DNA of 64,000 nucleotides from Chrysoperla carnea. Its lineage: Eukaryota; Arthropoda; Insecta; Neuroptera; Chrysopidae. The stretch is from contig NC_058341.1 in the NCBI RefSeq assembly GCF_905475395.1, forward strand, positions 70,129,501 through 70,193,500, in the 5' to 3' direction. A model generated the notes under the pieces. It made no database searches. It was given only the letters and a program-made list of their open reading frames with translations, and was not told the DNA's origin. Every line of letters starts with the position of its first letter. Positions within the stretch are counted from its first letter, which is position 1. The translations under genes and the position numbers were made by a program. Positions 1 to 12,600 of this stretch are shown here, piece by piece.

Positions 1-200
1 ACATGGTATAAAAATGTTCCTTATAAAAAAATAAACAACTTTTGTTTGAAACAATTTTTTCGTAAACATCAGTGTTTACCCGTGAGAGCGCAAATTATAT
101 GTATGTATGTGTAATGTGACAGTGTATTGTGACAGTGTAATAACAGTCTATACATGGTATTTCAACAATTAACTCAAACAATTGTTTGTTTTCACTTGTT
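1..200 (+). repeat. Dispersed repeat A, 3' part, cut by window edge
   Basis: The same text recurs at about 14.5-15.5, 24.7-25.2, 33.8-34.8 and 63.1-63.7 kb. Hallmarks are AACAACTTTTGTTTGAAAC, a GTTTACCCGTGAG stretch, then CATGGTATTTCAACAATTAA and a TTGTTTTCACTTG end. The class is unknown: no poly-A tail and no clear TIR, though the ends carry ATACCATG and CATGGTAT in inverted arrangement. Confidence 0.7.
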
Positions 201-817
201 ATTAACATATAAATCCTATACTGGAGTGTTTTTAAAGGGATGTTTTATTATGTCACAAGGGTAACTTTCTTAAGATTAATTTGGAAAATTAATATTCATT
301 AGTTAAAAGCTTGATAAATATTTGTCAATAAAGAAAATTATATCAAGCGGAACTTGTTTTTCCATAAAATACATTTCGAATATTATGGTATATATCGAAA
401 AATTTTACTCTTAATTTTCGTCTAAGTTTCCTAAGTTCTAACAGAATTCACCGTGAAACTTTGAAGTTTCAAATTATTTCATCACTTACCGAAAAACGTT
501 CTTCAACGTATCGATCGTTTCATTACATCTTAAAAATATTCTAAATAATTCAATCTCTCTAAATACTTTACTTTTATCTCTTGTTTATTATTGAAAATTT
601 GTTTATTATTTAAAGGTCGAGGCCATAGGGACTATTATTCAATAAATAACCTAATTTCACCATTTAGAAAAGATTTGACGTCCCAACTCTCATCTATTAA
701 TTCCTCACTAATCATCAAATGCTATCAAAATTCTTAGTTTCAGAAAGTTTGATTGCAATTCGTTTCTCATAAGAAAAATATGATGTTCTTTGAAATGAAT
801 GTTTAATTTTACATTAC
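201..817. other. Son intron, no recognisable content
   Basis: AT-rich, with no further SON exon (G-patch or dsRBD) recognised on the minus strand and no other feature. Confidence 0.5.
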
Positions 818-928
818 CTCTTGTTGAGCTCTATACATTTCCGCAACAGCTTGGCTGTCATTTGGATTCTCTTGTAATTTACGCATTGCGGTTAATCGCT
901 GCGATACTATCGATCCAATATCTAGATT
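818..928 (-). CDS. Son: Son coding exon 4 (37 codons)
   Basis: A short 111 bp exon bounded by GTTTCAG (acceptor) and GAG|GTAATG (donor), phase 0. It encodes NLDIGSIVSQRLTAMRKLQ and ENPNDSQAVAEMYRAQQE. This corresponds to the SON segment with ISTAMSERALAQKRLSEN and AFDLEAMSMLNRAQE. At least one more exon must lie left of position 1. Confidence 0.8.
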
Positions 929-3900
929 CTGAAACGAATTAAATTAAAATAAATTAAAATTTACTTCAATTAAAATAGCAAAATAAACTGACCTCAGCTG
1001 GAGTAGGAAACACAGGTTGTATCATTGCCTGTGCTTGTGAGTACGTTTGATTTGTGATCTTCGGCGGTTGTAGCACCGTTGTACTCTCCACTGGAGGTAC
1101 AATTAATGGAGGTTGTACAACTGGTGGAACTGGTGTTGGTGGAACAAAATTAGTTGGTACTGGTATTTTTTGAACTGATTCCACAACTGGTTTTGGTACT
1201 GGTTTAGGTATTTTTGGCAAAGGAGGAGGCGTTGGTTCAACTTTTTTCGGTTCAACAGGTATCCATTCATTTTCAGTTTTACGATGAAGTTGGCCACTTG
1301 ATACAGGAAATTGCATTAATAAAGTACTTTTATCCATTGCTTTTTCTTGTGGCGTTTTTATTGGGATTACTGTTGAATTCTAAAAGAAAAATTTGTTTGT
1401 GTTTTAGACATTTATAATGTTGGTTACAATGATAGACCGGCAAATACTATCAGAAATTTTGTTCAGTCAAAGTATATGTTAGTCTAAGATCCCACTTCAA
1501 AATCAGTACATTCATAACGTGGATAATCTATATATATATAAAAAGAGAGTGTTTGTTTGTATGTCCCCGATTTTCCCTAAAACTAACCATTGATCTTCGG
1601 TAGGGGATTATGTCATTGGGTAGCCCTTAGGCTCCCATTGTGAATAAGGGAGTTTGGTGGGGGTGGAATTAAAAATGATCTAGGAATTCATAGAAAATAG
1701 ATTAAAAAATAGTTCTAATAATTTTCAATAGATGGCGCCACTGTCAATAGTACAATTTTCACTAGATGGCGCTACTGGCGCAAATGTCTTTCGATTTTTC
1801 TCGAAAATTCTGGAATGTTCCATGGATTTCTATCGAATTTTCTAGAATTTTCTCGAACATTCTGGAATGTTCTATGAATTTCTATCGAATTTTCTAGAAC
1901 TTTCTCGAATATTCTCGAATGTTGTATGGATTTTTATTGAATTTTATCAAACTTTCTCGAACAATCTGGAATGTTCCATGGGTTTCTGTCGAATTTTCTA
2001 GAATTTTCTCGAACATTCTGGAATGTTCTATGGATTTCTATCGAATTTTCTCGAACATTCTGGAATGTTCTATGGATTTCTATCGAATTTTCTAGAACTT
2101 TCTCGAATATTCTGGAATATTCCATGGGTTTCTATCGATCTTTCCCTTACTTTTCCGTACACACAGGGTATACTTTTTTGTCCCATTTTGTGTAATATAT
2201 GGATAATGTTGCTGTTTTGGATCGGCGGGAGGCGTATTACCTACAACGTTTACATTTACAAAAACTTTGGAAATTGGGGCGTTTTCAATGGGGAAGACGG
2301 GAAACATGTCAAGAAAACGACCCATTGAAAAATATGAACCGTTTGCTTTTTTCTTGAATGCAAGATAAATGAATATAATAAGGGAGAATAGAATAGTGGC
2401 CTACAAAAATATTGGGCCGTTCGGCGTGACCTCCACCCTTAACAGGCGGAAAAACGGGGGTATGAAAGTTTATGAACAACCGGCTAATTTTTAAACAATT
2501 GTTAAATAAATATAAGTAAAATTAAATGTACATACTGGCCTACATATTTCAGGAGCCGTTTTTTCAAACCTACGCCTTAAATATGTCAATTTAACGACTA
2601 TGTGTTTTATTATGAACACTTGCAGGCCACGAAAAGCACATGAAATTTGAGCCATTTAATGATTAAAAAAATGTATTGGCCTACAATCTAAATGGGGCGT
2701 ATATAAGAAAATTATTTAATTTTAATTTTACTGAATAGCATTTCAAATAAATCGTGAAGTCGAACATCCTAGTTTTATTCTTCAAATGGCTCCCACATAC
2801 ATGTAGTGCGGTTGATAATCTAGCACTATCCATCGATAGTACCGAATAAAACAATAGTAAAAGAAAAGAAATTATTTTTTTGTAGGTTACGATATACGGC
2901 TCAATATATTTGTGGGCCAATACATTTTTTGCTCATAAAATACCTCAACTTTCATGTGTTTTTCGTGGCCTACATGTGTTTGTAATAAAACACACAGCCG
3001 TTAAAGGTTACGCCAAACGGCCCAATATTTTTGTAGGCCACTATTATTTTCTCTTATAATATTCAATTATCTTGCATTCAAGAAAAAAGCAAACGGTTGT
3101 TAATATTTTTTTAATGGGTAGTTTTATTGACATGTTTTCCGTTTTCCACATTGAAAACGCCTCAATTTCCAAAATTTTCGCAAATAAAAATGTTGTATGT
3201 TACACTGAAATGAAGCCACTCGCGAAGTTTCGTAAGAGTGTTAGTCACGAAATCATAACCCTGTCTGTACTGTAGACTTTTATCTGAACATTACCTAAAC
3301 TTTTAAAAAAAAATTAACCCGATAGGTCGAGGTACAAATACATTCTTTTTGAAATGTTAAAATGACAGGACTACTTTTTATTAAACAAGACTTACTGGAA
3401 TATTCATAATAATGCTGGAAGGGCGTTCCTTTATCTGGAAGGGATGATTAAACGGTTTTTCATTATCACTAGTACGTAATGCCTCATCACCAGACGACAC
3501 ACTTGATAATTCACCCATTTCTTCTTGCCTAGATAAATTCTTACAAAAATCAGTTAATTCATCAATTGACTTGCCACCAGCTTTTATAGCAGCTAATACT
3601 TTTTCTTGTGCTTGTGGTCCTAAACCAACGTAGCCAGGTAATGAACCATTTTTTAACATTGATATAGCATTTTTTCGTGCTATTTCCAATAATTTCTTTT
3701 TATCAAATCGCCTGGATTCAGACCCAGATCGTGAACGCGATCTACTTCTCGATCTATGTCTGTATCGTCGATCATATGAATCTGATTTGTGGTATTTTTT
3801 AGTGGATGTACGTCGATCGTAGCTATGATCACGTTTTGTTCCATACCCTAACCGATCTTTAACACTTCGGTGTGATTTATTATGAGATTGTTCGTCGTAC

Positions 3901-5898
3901 CAACTTTTGGAAGAGACATGTTTATCACGATTATGGTGGCCATGATTATGGTTATTGCTATGACTGTGATGTTTCTCTTTCAACTTTTCTTCTGATTTTT
4001 GGTGTTTTTCTTCCGATTCTTTTCTTGACTGAAATAAAATTTAATTTTTATTTAAAGACATGGTACAACTAAACTAAATATTTAAAAGGAAAAAATTAAT
4101 GAATCTTTGAAATTTTCCACAGTTGTTTATTAGATTGTAAACACTTTGTAAAAAAAAGTCGACCTTTCAAGGGCGTACCTAACTCCTTTTTTCGGGGGAT
4201 AGTTGGGGTTTTGCAACATTTCCTTTTTTTATCGACTTTCTAGCTTTAGGCTGACCGAAATATGAAAATTTTAAAATAGAATTTTTTTGCTCATTCAATC
4301 AAATGAAAAAGTATCCAACTTGTAAACCGTTATAGATAGAACAAAAGTTTAAATATAAAAGTTATTCCTCATACAAAAATTAACAACTTTTATTTGAATA
4401 ATACGAAAGAATTTCCTCAAAATGTGTTGATTTTCCTCAGGTTAACTTCAACTAGTGGTTTTGTGAAACATTCTAGAAAAACAAAAAAAAATTCCAGAAA
4501 ATACAAAAATTTCGAAATTTTTGAAAGTATTTTGGAGACGCCCTAACGGGTAAAAAGAGATGTTTAGAAGGAAATATTTCAAATAAAAGTTGTTTATTTT
4601 TTTATAAGGAATAACTTGTTTTTTTTGGTTTTTTCGTATTAAAATTGTTATTTCGTATAATTGTTTCTGCGAAATTTAGGCAATCTTCGAAAAAAAAATT
4701 CCCAATAAGTCCTATTAAAGTGATTTTTTTTCTATAAAGACCATTTTTGTTCAAATGGAATGAACAAACACATAAAAAGTTAGCTTTTGCTATCAATTAC
4801 TGTCTATATTAGAAGGGCTCCACTAGGCCAAAAAAGTTTCCGCCAATTATTTAAAAATTTCTTTAGAAAAACTCTAGCAAATTGTTCTAGAATCTAACGA
4901 GCTATCTCACGTATTTTTACGACCATTATTTCTATATTTCACCAATTTAAACTTGATGATTAGACTATCATACGTAAGAGTATACATAAAATGAAGAAAT
5001 TCATTTTCCCCATCGCTTGGACGAAAGAAAAGGTACCATGATCAGAGGAATTTCCTGAATACAATTTTTCTTGAAATAAAAGCAGCATAAATGCAAATAA
5101 ATAATATTAAAGGCTTACTTTTTCACGGCTTCGATGTTTTCGATGGTGTTTTTCATCACTATGAGTTTTAGAATGTTTTCTCTTCTTTCGTTTATGTATT
5201 TTTCCAGTTTCTTCCTCAGTAGATTCAGTTAAATTTAAATCATCTACGCTGTATTTGCGTTTACCATTTTTAGATGTGTCCGAAATTAAACCTTCTTCAC
5301 TTTCCAAATTATTTTCTTGGCTATCATTTTTATCACCGGTACTTTGAATTTCTAATTTATCATTTTTATACCCCGTTTCTTCTTCTTGACTTACACTATC
5401 TTTTATCGGTGGTGTTGATTCTTTTTCATGTTTCACCTTAACATTATCTAAAAAAACCTCATCTTCAGTTTTATCTTGCTCTTTTTTTAAATCCTCCGAT
5501 AATGCTAAATACATCGTTTTAAAATCTAACACAGTATTTCGAATTAAATTCAATTTCTGACGTCGCATTTCCTCTTCATCAGAATCTGTATCAGAACTGG
5601 AACTTTTTTTCTTTTTCTTTTTAGATTTCTTACGTTTTTTTTCTTCTGAAGAATTTTCACTGGATTCACCATCATGTTTACGTTTTTTCTTATGCTTTTT
5701 CTTGTGTTTCTTTTTACTTTTCTTATGCTTTTTTATAGTTCCAATCAATAGATTATCATCAATTTTCGGTGGTTCTGCATTAAAAGAGCTAAATAATTCA
5801 GTTAAAATTTCTTCCGATGATTTTATTAAAGGTTTCTCTTCTTTTTCGTTTGTTTTGTCTTCTAAAGATGATTCGGTTTTTATATTGGTTTTCTCCAT
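818..5898 (-). CDS. Son: SON orthologue (RS-domain splicing cofactor), 5' four exons, partial
   Basis: Four coding exons on the minus strand (5119-5898, 3396-4028, 993-1379, 818-928), all joining in phase 0 with GT/AG sites, give 637 residues. The gene continues beyond the left edge. In order they encode a Lys/His-rich N-terminus (about residues 52-100), an acidic Ser-rich segment, an HRSRSRSRSRS run, then the block that identifies SON: KKLLEIARKNAISML, an EKVLAAIKAGGKSIDELTDFC stretch, NHPFQIKERPSSIIMNI, FPVSSGQLHRK..EWIPVE, and SQRLTAMRKLQENPNDSQAV. From memory these line up in order with human SON just upstream of its G-patch. SON is a nuclear-speckle protein that helps splice weak introns. 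The G-patch and double-stranded-RNA-binding domains expected at the C-terminus are not in the window. The protein is much shorter than vertebrate SON, lacking its long Ser/Pro/Met repeats, as expected for an insect form. Start chosen: the ATG at 5898, the first in a frame open to the donor. Confidence 0.85.
993..1379 (-). CDS. Son: Son coding exon 3 (FPVSSGxxHRK block and Pro-rich linker)
   Basis: The acceptor TTTTAG lies before 1379 and the donor GAG|GTCAGT is at 993, giving 129 residues in phase 0. It carries FPVSSGQLHRK and EWIPVEP, the SON landmark, then a Pro/Val-rich linker. The open frame extends past the donor to 966, but that tail is intron. Confidence 0.85.
1527..2200 (+). mobile_element. 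Helitron-like element (5' end) carrying a heat-shock-element array
   Basis: In Son intron 3. It starts with TCTATATATATATAAAAAG, then GTTTGTTTGTATGTCC, the usual look of arthropod Helitron 5' ends (they begin with TC). It contains two ATGGCGCCAC/ATGGCGCTAC boxes and a minisatellite. No convincing CTRR 3' end was found, so the right border is approximate. Confidence 0.45.
1798..2122. promoter_or_regulatory. Array of seven five-unit heat-shock elements (HSE minisatellite)
   Basis: A 50-60 bp minisatellite whose core is TTCnnGAAnnTTCnnGAAnnTTC, i.e. five alternating heat-shock-factor half-sites at exact 5 bp spacing. I count seven such cores. The first is at 1798-1820 and the last at 2100-2122; two have one degraded triplet. 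Extra TTCTAGAA-type triplets lie between them. Binding of HSF trimers is expected from the consensus; any effect on Son is inference. Confidence 0.7.
2240..3200. repeat. Foldback (long inverted repeat) element in Son intron 3
   Basis: The left arm (about 2240-2445: AACTTTGGAAATTGGGGCG, AACCGTTTGC, GGCCTACAAAAATATTGGG) recurs inverted at about 3008-3200 (CCCAATATTTTTGTAGGCC, GCAAACGGTT, GCCTCAATTTCCAAAATTTT). The loop holds further GTAGGCCA-type inverted motifs. No coding capacity and no clear target duplication; probably a non-autonomous DNA element. Confidence 0.6.
3396..4028 (-). CDS. Son: Son coding exon 2 (RS repeat and SON-specific block)
   Basis: The acceptor is TTTCAG before 4028 and the donor is CCA|GTAAGT at 3396. 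It encodes 211 residues in phase 0: a His/Arg/Ser-rich region, the RS dipeptide run, and the diagnostic LLEIARKNA...NHPFQIKERP block. Confidence 0.85.
4029..5118. other. Son intron 1; degraded repeat A fragment inside
   Basis: Non-coding. At about 4300-4400 a degraded copy of repeat A can be read (AACTTGTAAACCGTTATAGA, then a TAACAACTTTTATTTGAA stretch). Nothing else is recognised. Confidence 0.5.
5119..5898 (-). CDS. Son: Son coding exon 1 (start codon, Lys-rich and acidic region)
   Basis: The ATG is at 5898 and the donor is AAA|GTAAGC at 5119/5118. This exon encodes residues 1-260: a poly-Lys/His nuclear-localisation-like tract, an SSSSDTDSDEEE acidic patch, and a second basic tail (HKRKKRKHSK). 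An ATTAATTAATTA-rich 5' flank follows with no clear TATA box. Confidence 0.8.
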
Positions 5899-6378
5899 AT
5901 TACAGTTTTATTTCGTTTTAAATAATATTAATTAATTAACACACAAATATAATAATTTAAAGTTAATTTTCATTTATCACTTTCATTTTTTAACAATTTT
6001 TTTATTTTACTTGTCAAACAAGAACCACATCAGTGTTTATTTACTTCGGTACATTTCACACCATTCACATTCAAAGATTAAAAAAAGCCAAAAAAGTTGT
6101 TTATTCGTTTGACGCATGACGACATTATGGTTGGTAAGCATGAAGCATTAAACAATGGTCTTTGTTACTCGACCCTCGCTAACATATAATCCGGATAACT
6201 AATTAAAACTAAATTATTTATTTATGAACTATTAGCAGATAACAAAATACCTGCATTCACATAATTTGATTTTTTTATCGAAAAATTTTGAATTGTATGT
6301 TTCCGTAAAAATTACAGTTAGAGAAGATATGCTTATAATAATAATAATACTAATCAGAAGGGTACAGTAAATAGGTCC
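5899..6378. promoter_or_regulatory. Presumed Son promoter and 5' UTR region
   Basis: The 480 bp upstream of the Son ATG. AT-rich, with no TATA box or initiator I would defend. Called only from position. Confidence 0.3.
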
Positions 6379-6720
6379 CTAGCACCTAGGCCAAGAGGTC
6401 CTCCGTGTCTTTAGAATAATCTGCAACTCGGAGGGGAAACGTCTCCGGATAAGACTACTATATTTTAAGCCGATACAGTTATAAGATTCTGCCCAGGCCA
6501 GAAGCCAAGCAAAAAGCCTACAGATTTTCCATCTGGACTGCTCCCAGGATTGTTGAGTCCAATATTCTACGCCTGGCTCCCTGCAAGTGAAAATAACATT
6601 TATTGAGGTATCATCGTACTCCATACAAGCCTTACAAGTGGGGACATTTGAGATTCTCAAGCTATGAAGGTGTTAGTTTAATCAACAGTGTCCTGTCTAG
6701 AGCCACATCACTTATCTCAA
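6379..6720 (-). pseudogene. Non-LTR retrotransposon fragment (ORF2 C-terminal zinc knuckle)
   Basis: The open frame 6660-6379 reads RISNVPTCKACMEYDDTSIN then VIFTC. This is the C-x2-C...C end common to the reverse-transcriptase ORF of jockey/R1/I-type LINEs, usually C-x2-C-x(7-8)-H-x4-C; the His is Asn here. A WLLAWAE..GLKYSSLIRR tail follows, like the terminal helices of those proteins. An in-frame stop lies just upstream. GC content is higher than its surroundings. It is 5'-truncated, and no poly-A or target duplication was identified. Family not determinable. Confidence 0.45.
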
Positions 6721-8035
6721 CTGTATGCTAACCAGTTTCTACCGTACTCAAAAAATTAATTTTCTTCAAAATAACAATGTCCATCGACTTTTGTGCGGAT
6801 GCATAAATTATCTATCTCTTAATAACTACTCAGAGAAATGTACACTTTCTTTACGCTTTGAAAATATACGCATTTGTTATTTTGAACAAGATCATTTTTA
6901 CGTAAAAAATATTAATTTTGGAAGAATTTTTCTTAACTCTTTCTAATAGCGAAGTTGCATGTTTTTTTTTCAAAAATTTATTAAAAATTACTAAGAAATT
7001 AAAAAAAATGTTTTGAATTAATTTTTCATGTAAATTTACAATTAAAAATTGTTTTTTTAAACTATAAATTCAAACGGCAAAGACGTCAATACTTCGCTCT
7101 CGTAACGCTACCGCACGAAGAAATAATAAAATAATATGAAGAATGATAATTGCTTTATATTTATAACTGGTTTTCACTATATTATAATATAACGCAAATT
7201 TCCATAGAAACCGATTTACTCACAGGTTCAACGGTTTTAAATACGTCACTACCGTTTTTTTATTCCAAAATGGAACTATTTTTTATTAATAATTAATTAA
7301 AAAATGGAATTATTAATTTAAAAAAAAAAGTTATTTAAATATATTTTAGATGAATTATCCTTTCATTTATATATAAATTTGTGGCAAAAATAAGCTGAAA
7401 AATTTTGAGAAATGAAGTGGAATGGGTAAACTAGAGAAATAAGTTTTTTAATTTTAGTTTTTTTTTTTAACTTTTATTTGAAGTATTTTTTGTATTAATT
7501 TGAAACAAGAATCAATTAGGTTACGTTAATTTTCATGTAGCGATGATATTATTAATAAAAAGGAAACATGCCTTAAAAATAATATTTGAGAACACTTTCT
7601 GTTTGACATTAGCATAAAGATGGCGAACGATTTTACTCACATACATTTTGCCTTAAGCTATTCTAATGGAGAACGAAGGTATAGATTCTCTATAATGCGG
7701 CTGTCATAAAGTTTGTATTAAGTTCAACGACACAAAAATGAACCGCTAAGCATGCCTTTATCAATAACGTAGACGTGAAATGTTAAATGTATGTCGTTAT
7801 TCTTCATATGCAGATTGATTACAGCTGTGAAATGAAATGTCTAAAAGTAAATTTTGATGTAAAACATGCTGATAGTAACTTCAGGGTCGAATTATCGCAA
7901 ACGTGTAAGTTTTGTGTGTAATTAGTGCTTCAAGTAATATAATAACAAAATGTAAATGAAGATTAGTTAATTATTTAAATCGTGGGAGGTAATCAATGAA
8001 TTTTTAAATAAAACTATTGAGCTTAAAAAATAAAA
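6721..8035. other. Intergenic, AT-rich; upstream region of the 8036 gene
   Basis: Short ORFs only, long A/T runs. It should contain the promoter and 5' UTR of the plus-strand gene that starts at 8036, but I see no distinct core-promoter motif. Confidence 0.4.
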
Positions 8036-9645
8036 ATGGACCAATCAAGTTCATATCAGTGCAATAGTTACGAGTACGACAATTCAGGTTACTTAACCGA
8101 AGTGCATTCACCGTTTTATGGTTTTCCTAGTGAAACAACATCCAGCAATATTACAAATTATGAAGTTTCGTTTAATAATAAAGAAAATGTTCCTGTAAAT
8201 AATCAAATGGACTTAACATATAGAAATGAAATTACAACCTTAGAAAATTCTCAAAAAAACAATTATGATAATCAATTATTAGATTCACAGGGTCAGGTGC
8301 TTTCCCCTTTTTTAGGATTTGAAAATACATGCAATCAGTTTTCTCAACCTCCCGTACTTTCTCCTTACCTGGGTCATCAAAACAATCAAATATTTCATTC
8401 TCAACCACCAGTACTATCACCATGTCTTGGATCCTCCCAAACATTTGCAAACACCCAAACTGCACCTTTTATTGGATACGAAGCTATGAACTCAGGTATT
8501 GAGTATTTTAATCAAGAAAATGCTGCTGAAGGTTTAAGTGAATATCAAAATACGATGTCAAAATTGGAACTTGTGTCTGAAAATAAAACTGAATTTGTAA
8601 ATATTCCTCCAAATACTCCTTTTGTGCCAGTAAATCAAAGTTCAGAAAGTGAATTAGTGTCAAATATTTGTGATAATTCTGAAAGAAATTCTAATATAAA
8701 TATTTTGGACTCAAGCGATAATCATATTTTATTACAAACATCTGAAAATCTTTCAGTTTTGAAATATTTAAACGATTCGGAAATAACAAATATATCTTTT
8801 GTGCCTAAAACTTTGGAAAGTGAAACAAGAAAAACGCCTTTTGTGTCTGAAAATCAAATTTCAGAAAGTGAACTAGTGCCATATATTTGTGATAATTCTG
8901 AAAGTAATTCGAATAAAAATGTTTTAGATACAAGTGACAATCGTATTGTGTTACAAACACCTATTAAACAAGTGCCTGAAAATTTAAATTATGATCTAAT
9001 CTTGCCTTTAAATCCTCAACGAAAAGATGATAATCTTTCAGTTTTGAAATATTTAAACGATTCATCTGAATCGTTAAATAATTTAAAAACACCTGCCACA
9101 AATGAATTCATCAGCCCTGCTAAATCGGTTCTAAAATCAAGTGCTATGAAGAAATCAATTTCATTTCATCCCTCAACATCCGTGATTAGTAACACTGGTG
9201 AAGAGACTCCTTCGAAATATAATGAAAGTTTTTCTAAAAATACATCAAGTGATTTTTCACCTGAAATGTTCTCGGATGATGAAAATGATAGTTGCTTACA
9301 AAATTATGTACCGTCAGAAGTGGAAAGTGATATTTCGAGAATATCTACAATGAATACTCGAAACAAACAAGATAGACTTTTATTGAAACGATTACAAGAA
9401 TCGTTTATTGGAATTTTACCACCACCATCTGTTACGATTTGTCAATTGAATGCTGATGATATTCTAAATAAATATAATCAAAATAAAGAAATGTTTAGTG
9501 TTCAAAAAACGTGTTCAAATAAAGACTCAGAATCAGAATGTTTGAAATCGAATAAAAAATCTACGATGTTAATTAATTGTGATTTAAGTGCAGCTAAGGA
9601 TTTCAAATTTCCTGAAATTATGACACGCCGTTATCATGGATTACA
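8036..9645 (+). CDS. Exon 1 of the unidentified CDK-site-rich protein
   Basis: It starts with ATG after AAAATAAAA; upstream is AT-rich non-coding. 536 codons plus 2 nt. The open frame runs 4 nt beyond the donor (ACA|GTAAGT) before its stop. Codon GGA-TTA-CA| is completed by T of exon 2, turning the apparent GLQ into GLHYNRS. Confidence 0.8.
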
Positions 9646-12600
9646 GTAAGTTTAATTCAATCCGTTTTTATATACTCTGTTTATAAGATACTCAGGCGCG
9701 GATCCAGCCTGCAAAAAAAGGCGGTGGGCACGCCACAGACACCCGAAAATCGGCCGAATCCGAGGCGGAGTATGAACTCGCTCATGATCGATATAGTGCA
9801 TTCCTACAAAAGAGATGTTTACAAAATATATGACGCCCTGACCAATATTTTGGACAGTGTATTTGCCCACGTAAGCAAAGCTGTGGGGCGAACACTAGTA
9901 ATTTAATAAACCTGCAAGATATTAGTTTGTTCGCTCTAAAAAAAATTTAAAAAAAAATGTGTGTTTGTTTGCACATCACAGTGTCGTCACATTTAGACTC
10001 TATACTACTGAACAAATTTTGATGAAACTTCAAATTAAAATAAACGCTATAACCCGATCATCTTAGTCAAAATAAGTGATCAACCTTTGGAATCTAACGG
10101 AATAAGCTGAATTTTTGTACAAACCTTTATTTTGATAGTACAAATGTTGTCTCAAGTCACATATGGCGACGCGTGGACGTCGTTAGATATCAAGATCAAT
10201 GGTCTCGTTTTTTTTGCCTTCAATCGTATTAACTTTTATTATTAAAGATAAAATTTTCTACAAATTTCGTCGGAAACTTTTTTTTGTATGTTGGACCGTT
10301 GTTGAAATAGAGGGCGCAGAAGGTGGAACGCTCAGCTTAACGTAACCCAGCACTGAATTACGTTAAGCTGAACGCAACACCTGCGCCCTCTATTTCAAAA
10401 ACGATCCAACATATAAATAAAAGTTTCAGGCGAAATTTTTAGAAAATTTTATCGTCTACAATTGACCTTAAATATCTAACGACGTGTACGCGTAACAATA
10501 TGTTACTTTTGAAACAACATTTGTACTATCAAAATAAAGGTTTGTACAAAAATTCAGCTTATTCCGTTAGATTCCTAGATGAAACCCTAAGATTATTGGA
10601 GTACTAGTATACATTTTACAATAAATAATTTTATTTAAATGCTCACTTAAATAACAAATTCAAGCTTTCGTTTTTTTTTTCTCGCGAAAGCGTTAATAAT
10701 GTTCTCAATATCCTGATGTGAAGTCATTTGCAGTTGAGTGTTAAACATATTTTAAGTGGCTGTGCTATCACAAATTAAAAATTTAATCATAATAGTGAAA
10801 CAAATTTGAATCTGAATCATCTAGAAGATAATCTAAAGATAATAGCGTAAATTCAAGTTTGCAGATTCGAAAGACTTGTGTTAACTTCCAAAACTAGATT
10901 GCCAATCCAAATCGGTTCGAAAATTTTGGCAACGCCCTTACATACTATGAATAAATTTAGCGATTCTACTATTAGCGATATGATCGTCATTACAAATAGA
11001 TTAACGGAAAATAGTAATAAAGGTCAATAGAATAACGGAAAAAGATATGGCGTACCTGTTATTTTCGGTTACATGTCAGTCACAATGGACCTGCCGAGTT
11101 CACTCGTTCGGAACCTGGGGATTGAAGTTAACAAATTCGGCTGGAAATTTTGTTTTGCTTCCTTGTAAGCGATATAACTCGTAAATGGTGCACTTTACTA
11201 TACTGATGGAACTTTTTGTTGATTAGTTTTTTGTCTAGAACTTCGAAAAAAAAAAAAAAAATTATTTGTGGCAAATTTTTACAAAAAAATTTCCAATGAA
11301 CGCTATTATTCAATTGACTTTATTTATTTGCAAATTATTGTACATAATATGAAACCTCAACGAACAAAATTAGCTTTGAAACGTTTCATTCAGCCTACTA
11401 GTTTTCGCACAATTTCATTTTGCACTAAATATCTGAAAAAAAAGTTGTTAACTTTAGGCAGGCCACAAGGTCCCAGTTTTTCTCCGATCGCAATCTGCTT
11501 GACGGGAATCGAAAGGATGAAATATTAACCTTAATTAGGAATTTTGTTGTCTATACCCATATTTAATGTTAATAACAATTACAGCAGTTTAAAAAAACGA
11601 AAATTCCTTAATTGCAAAATTAAATTTTTCAACGATTTATCAACTTAACGAGATACGGTTTTCAAATTTACAAAGTGATTAGAAAACAATACATTAAAAA
11701 AAAAAAAAAAAAATAGATCCGAGTTCAGACTAATAGATCGGACCAATTTCGCGATTGTGACCTTGCATTTTTTGTACGAAAAACAAAAGGTAGAAAATCG
11801 AAGATTTAAGAAAAATAGACCCGAGATGAATTCGTCAGGTACTTTGTGTAAATACCCCCCTCCAGAGATTAAAACAACTTCTGGCCTGTTATCGACAATA
11901 ACACGACAATCCGTAATTCCATTAGCCTATAGTAGATATTAAGAATGATTATTTCAGTGCCTAAGTAAAATTTCAATGTATGATTGCGAAAAAAAGTTAT
12001 CAATTTTATATGCCTGAGTTAGCGATGGCGTTAGATACTCTTTTATGTAAATCGTTACCTGCCGATCTTGCACTGCCTCCAACTACACAGCTTCTGTGTA
12101 TAAAAAAGGTAAAGTAAAGCCTTTTCAACTATTGAAAAATATGATTCAAGAATATACTTCTAAAATATATACGGAGTAAATAATTGTAAAAGCGTCGACC
12201 TGGCTCGAGTAATATTGATTCAAAATTGTTTTATTTCTAACTCGGTCTACGAAGATTTTTTAAAGTATCAAACTTTGACTCATGTACAATCCCGCCGTGC
12301 ATTAAATCACCGAACCAGAAAGTCTTACGCACATTAATGTATCAATATTATGTGTAATTCTACGCTATAAAATGTTATCTGTGTCTGTATTATTGTATGG
12401 TGTAATAGCTTATTATCCACTTGTAAAATTGTAGCGCATGTCATAATAAATTTAAGCTGCAAACTTGTATATACGCTACTGATAGTGATTACAATATGTT
12501 AAAAAATCAGAACTAGCCGTTTTGTTGCGATTTTAATGTTCGATATAATTGAATTAGTCCATTTATGGTTGTTTGTCTGTCGACTCAAAAACTAAAAGAG

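Noticed and set aside
420..540. Minus-strand stretch with a GTAAGTGATG donor as the next Son exon
   Set aside because: The frame entering it hits a stop at once and it lacks G-patch residues.
1971..2328. Overlapping ORFs rich in FLSNFLEFSRTFWN repeats
   Set aside because: They are translations of the HSE minisatellite, open in several frames because of the repeat.
12240..12340. Frame resembling a LINE-like YEDFLKYQTLTHVQSRRALN stretch
   Set aside because: Too short and interrupted; no catalytic motif nearby.
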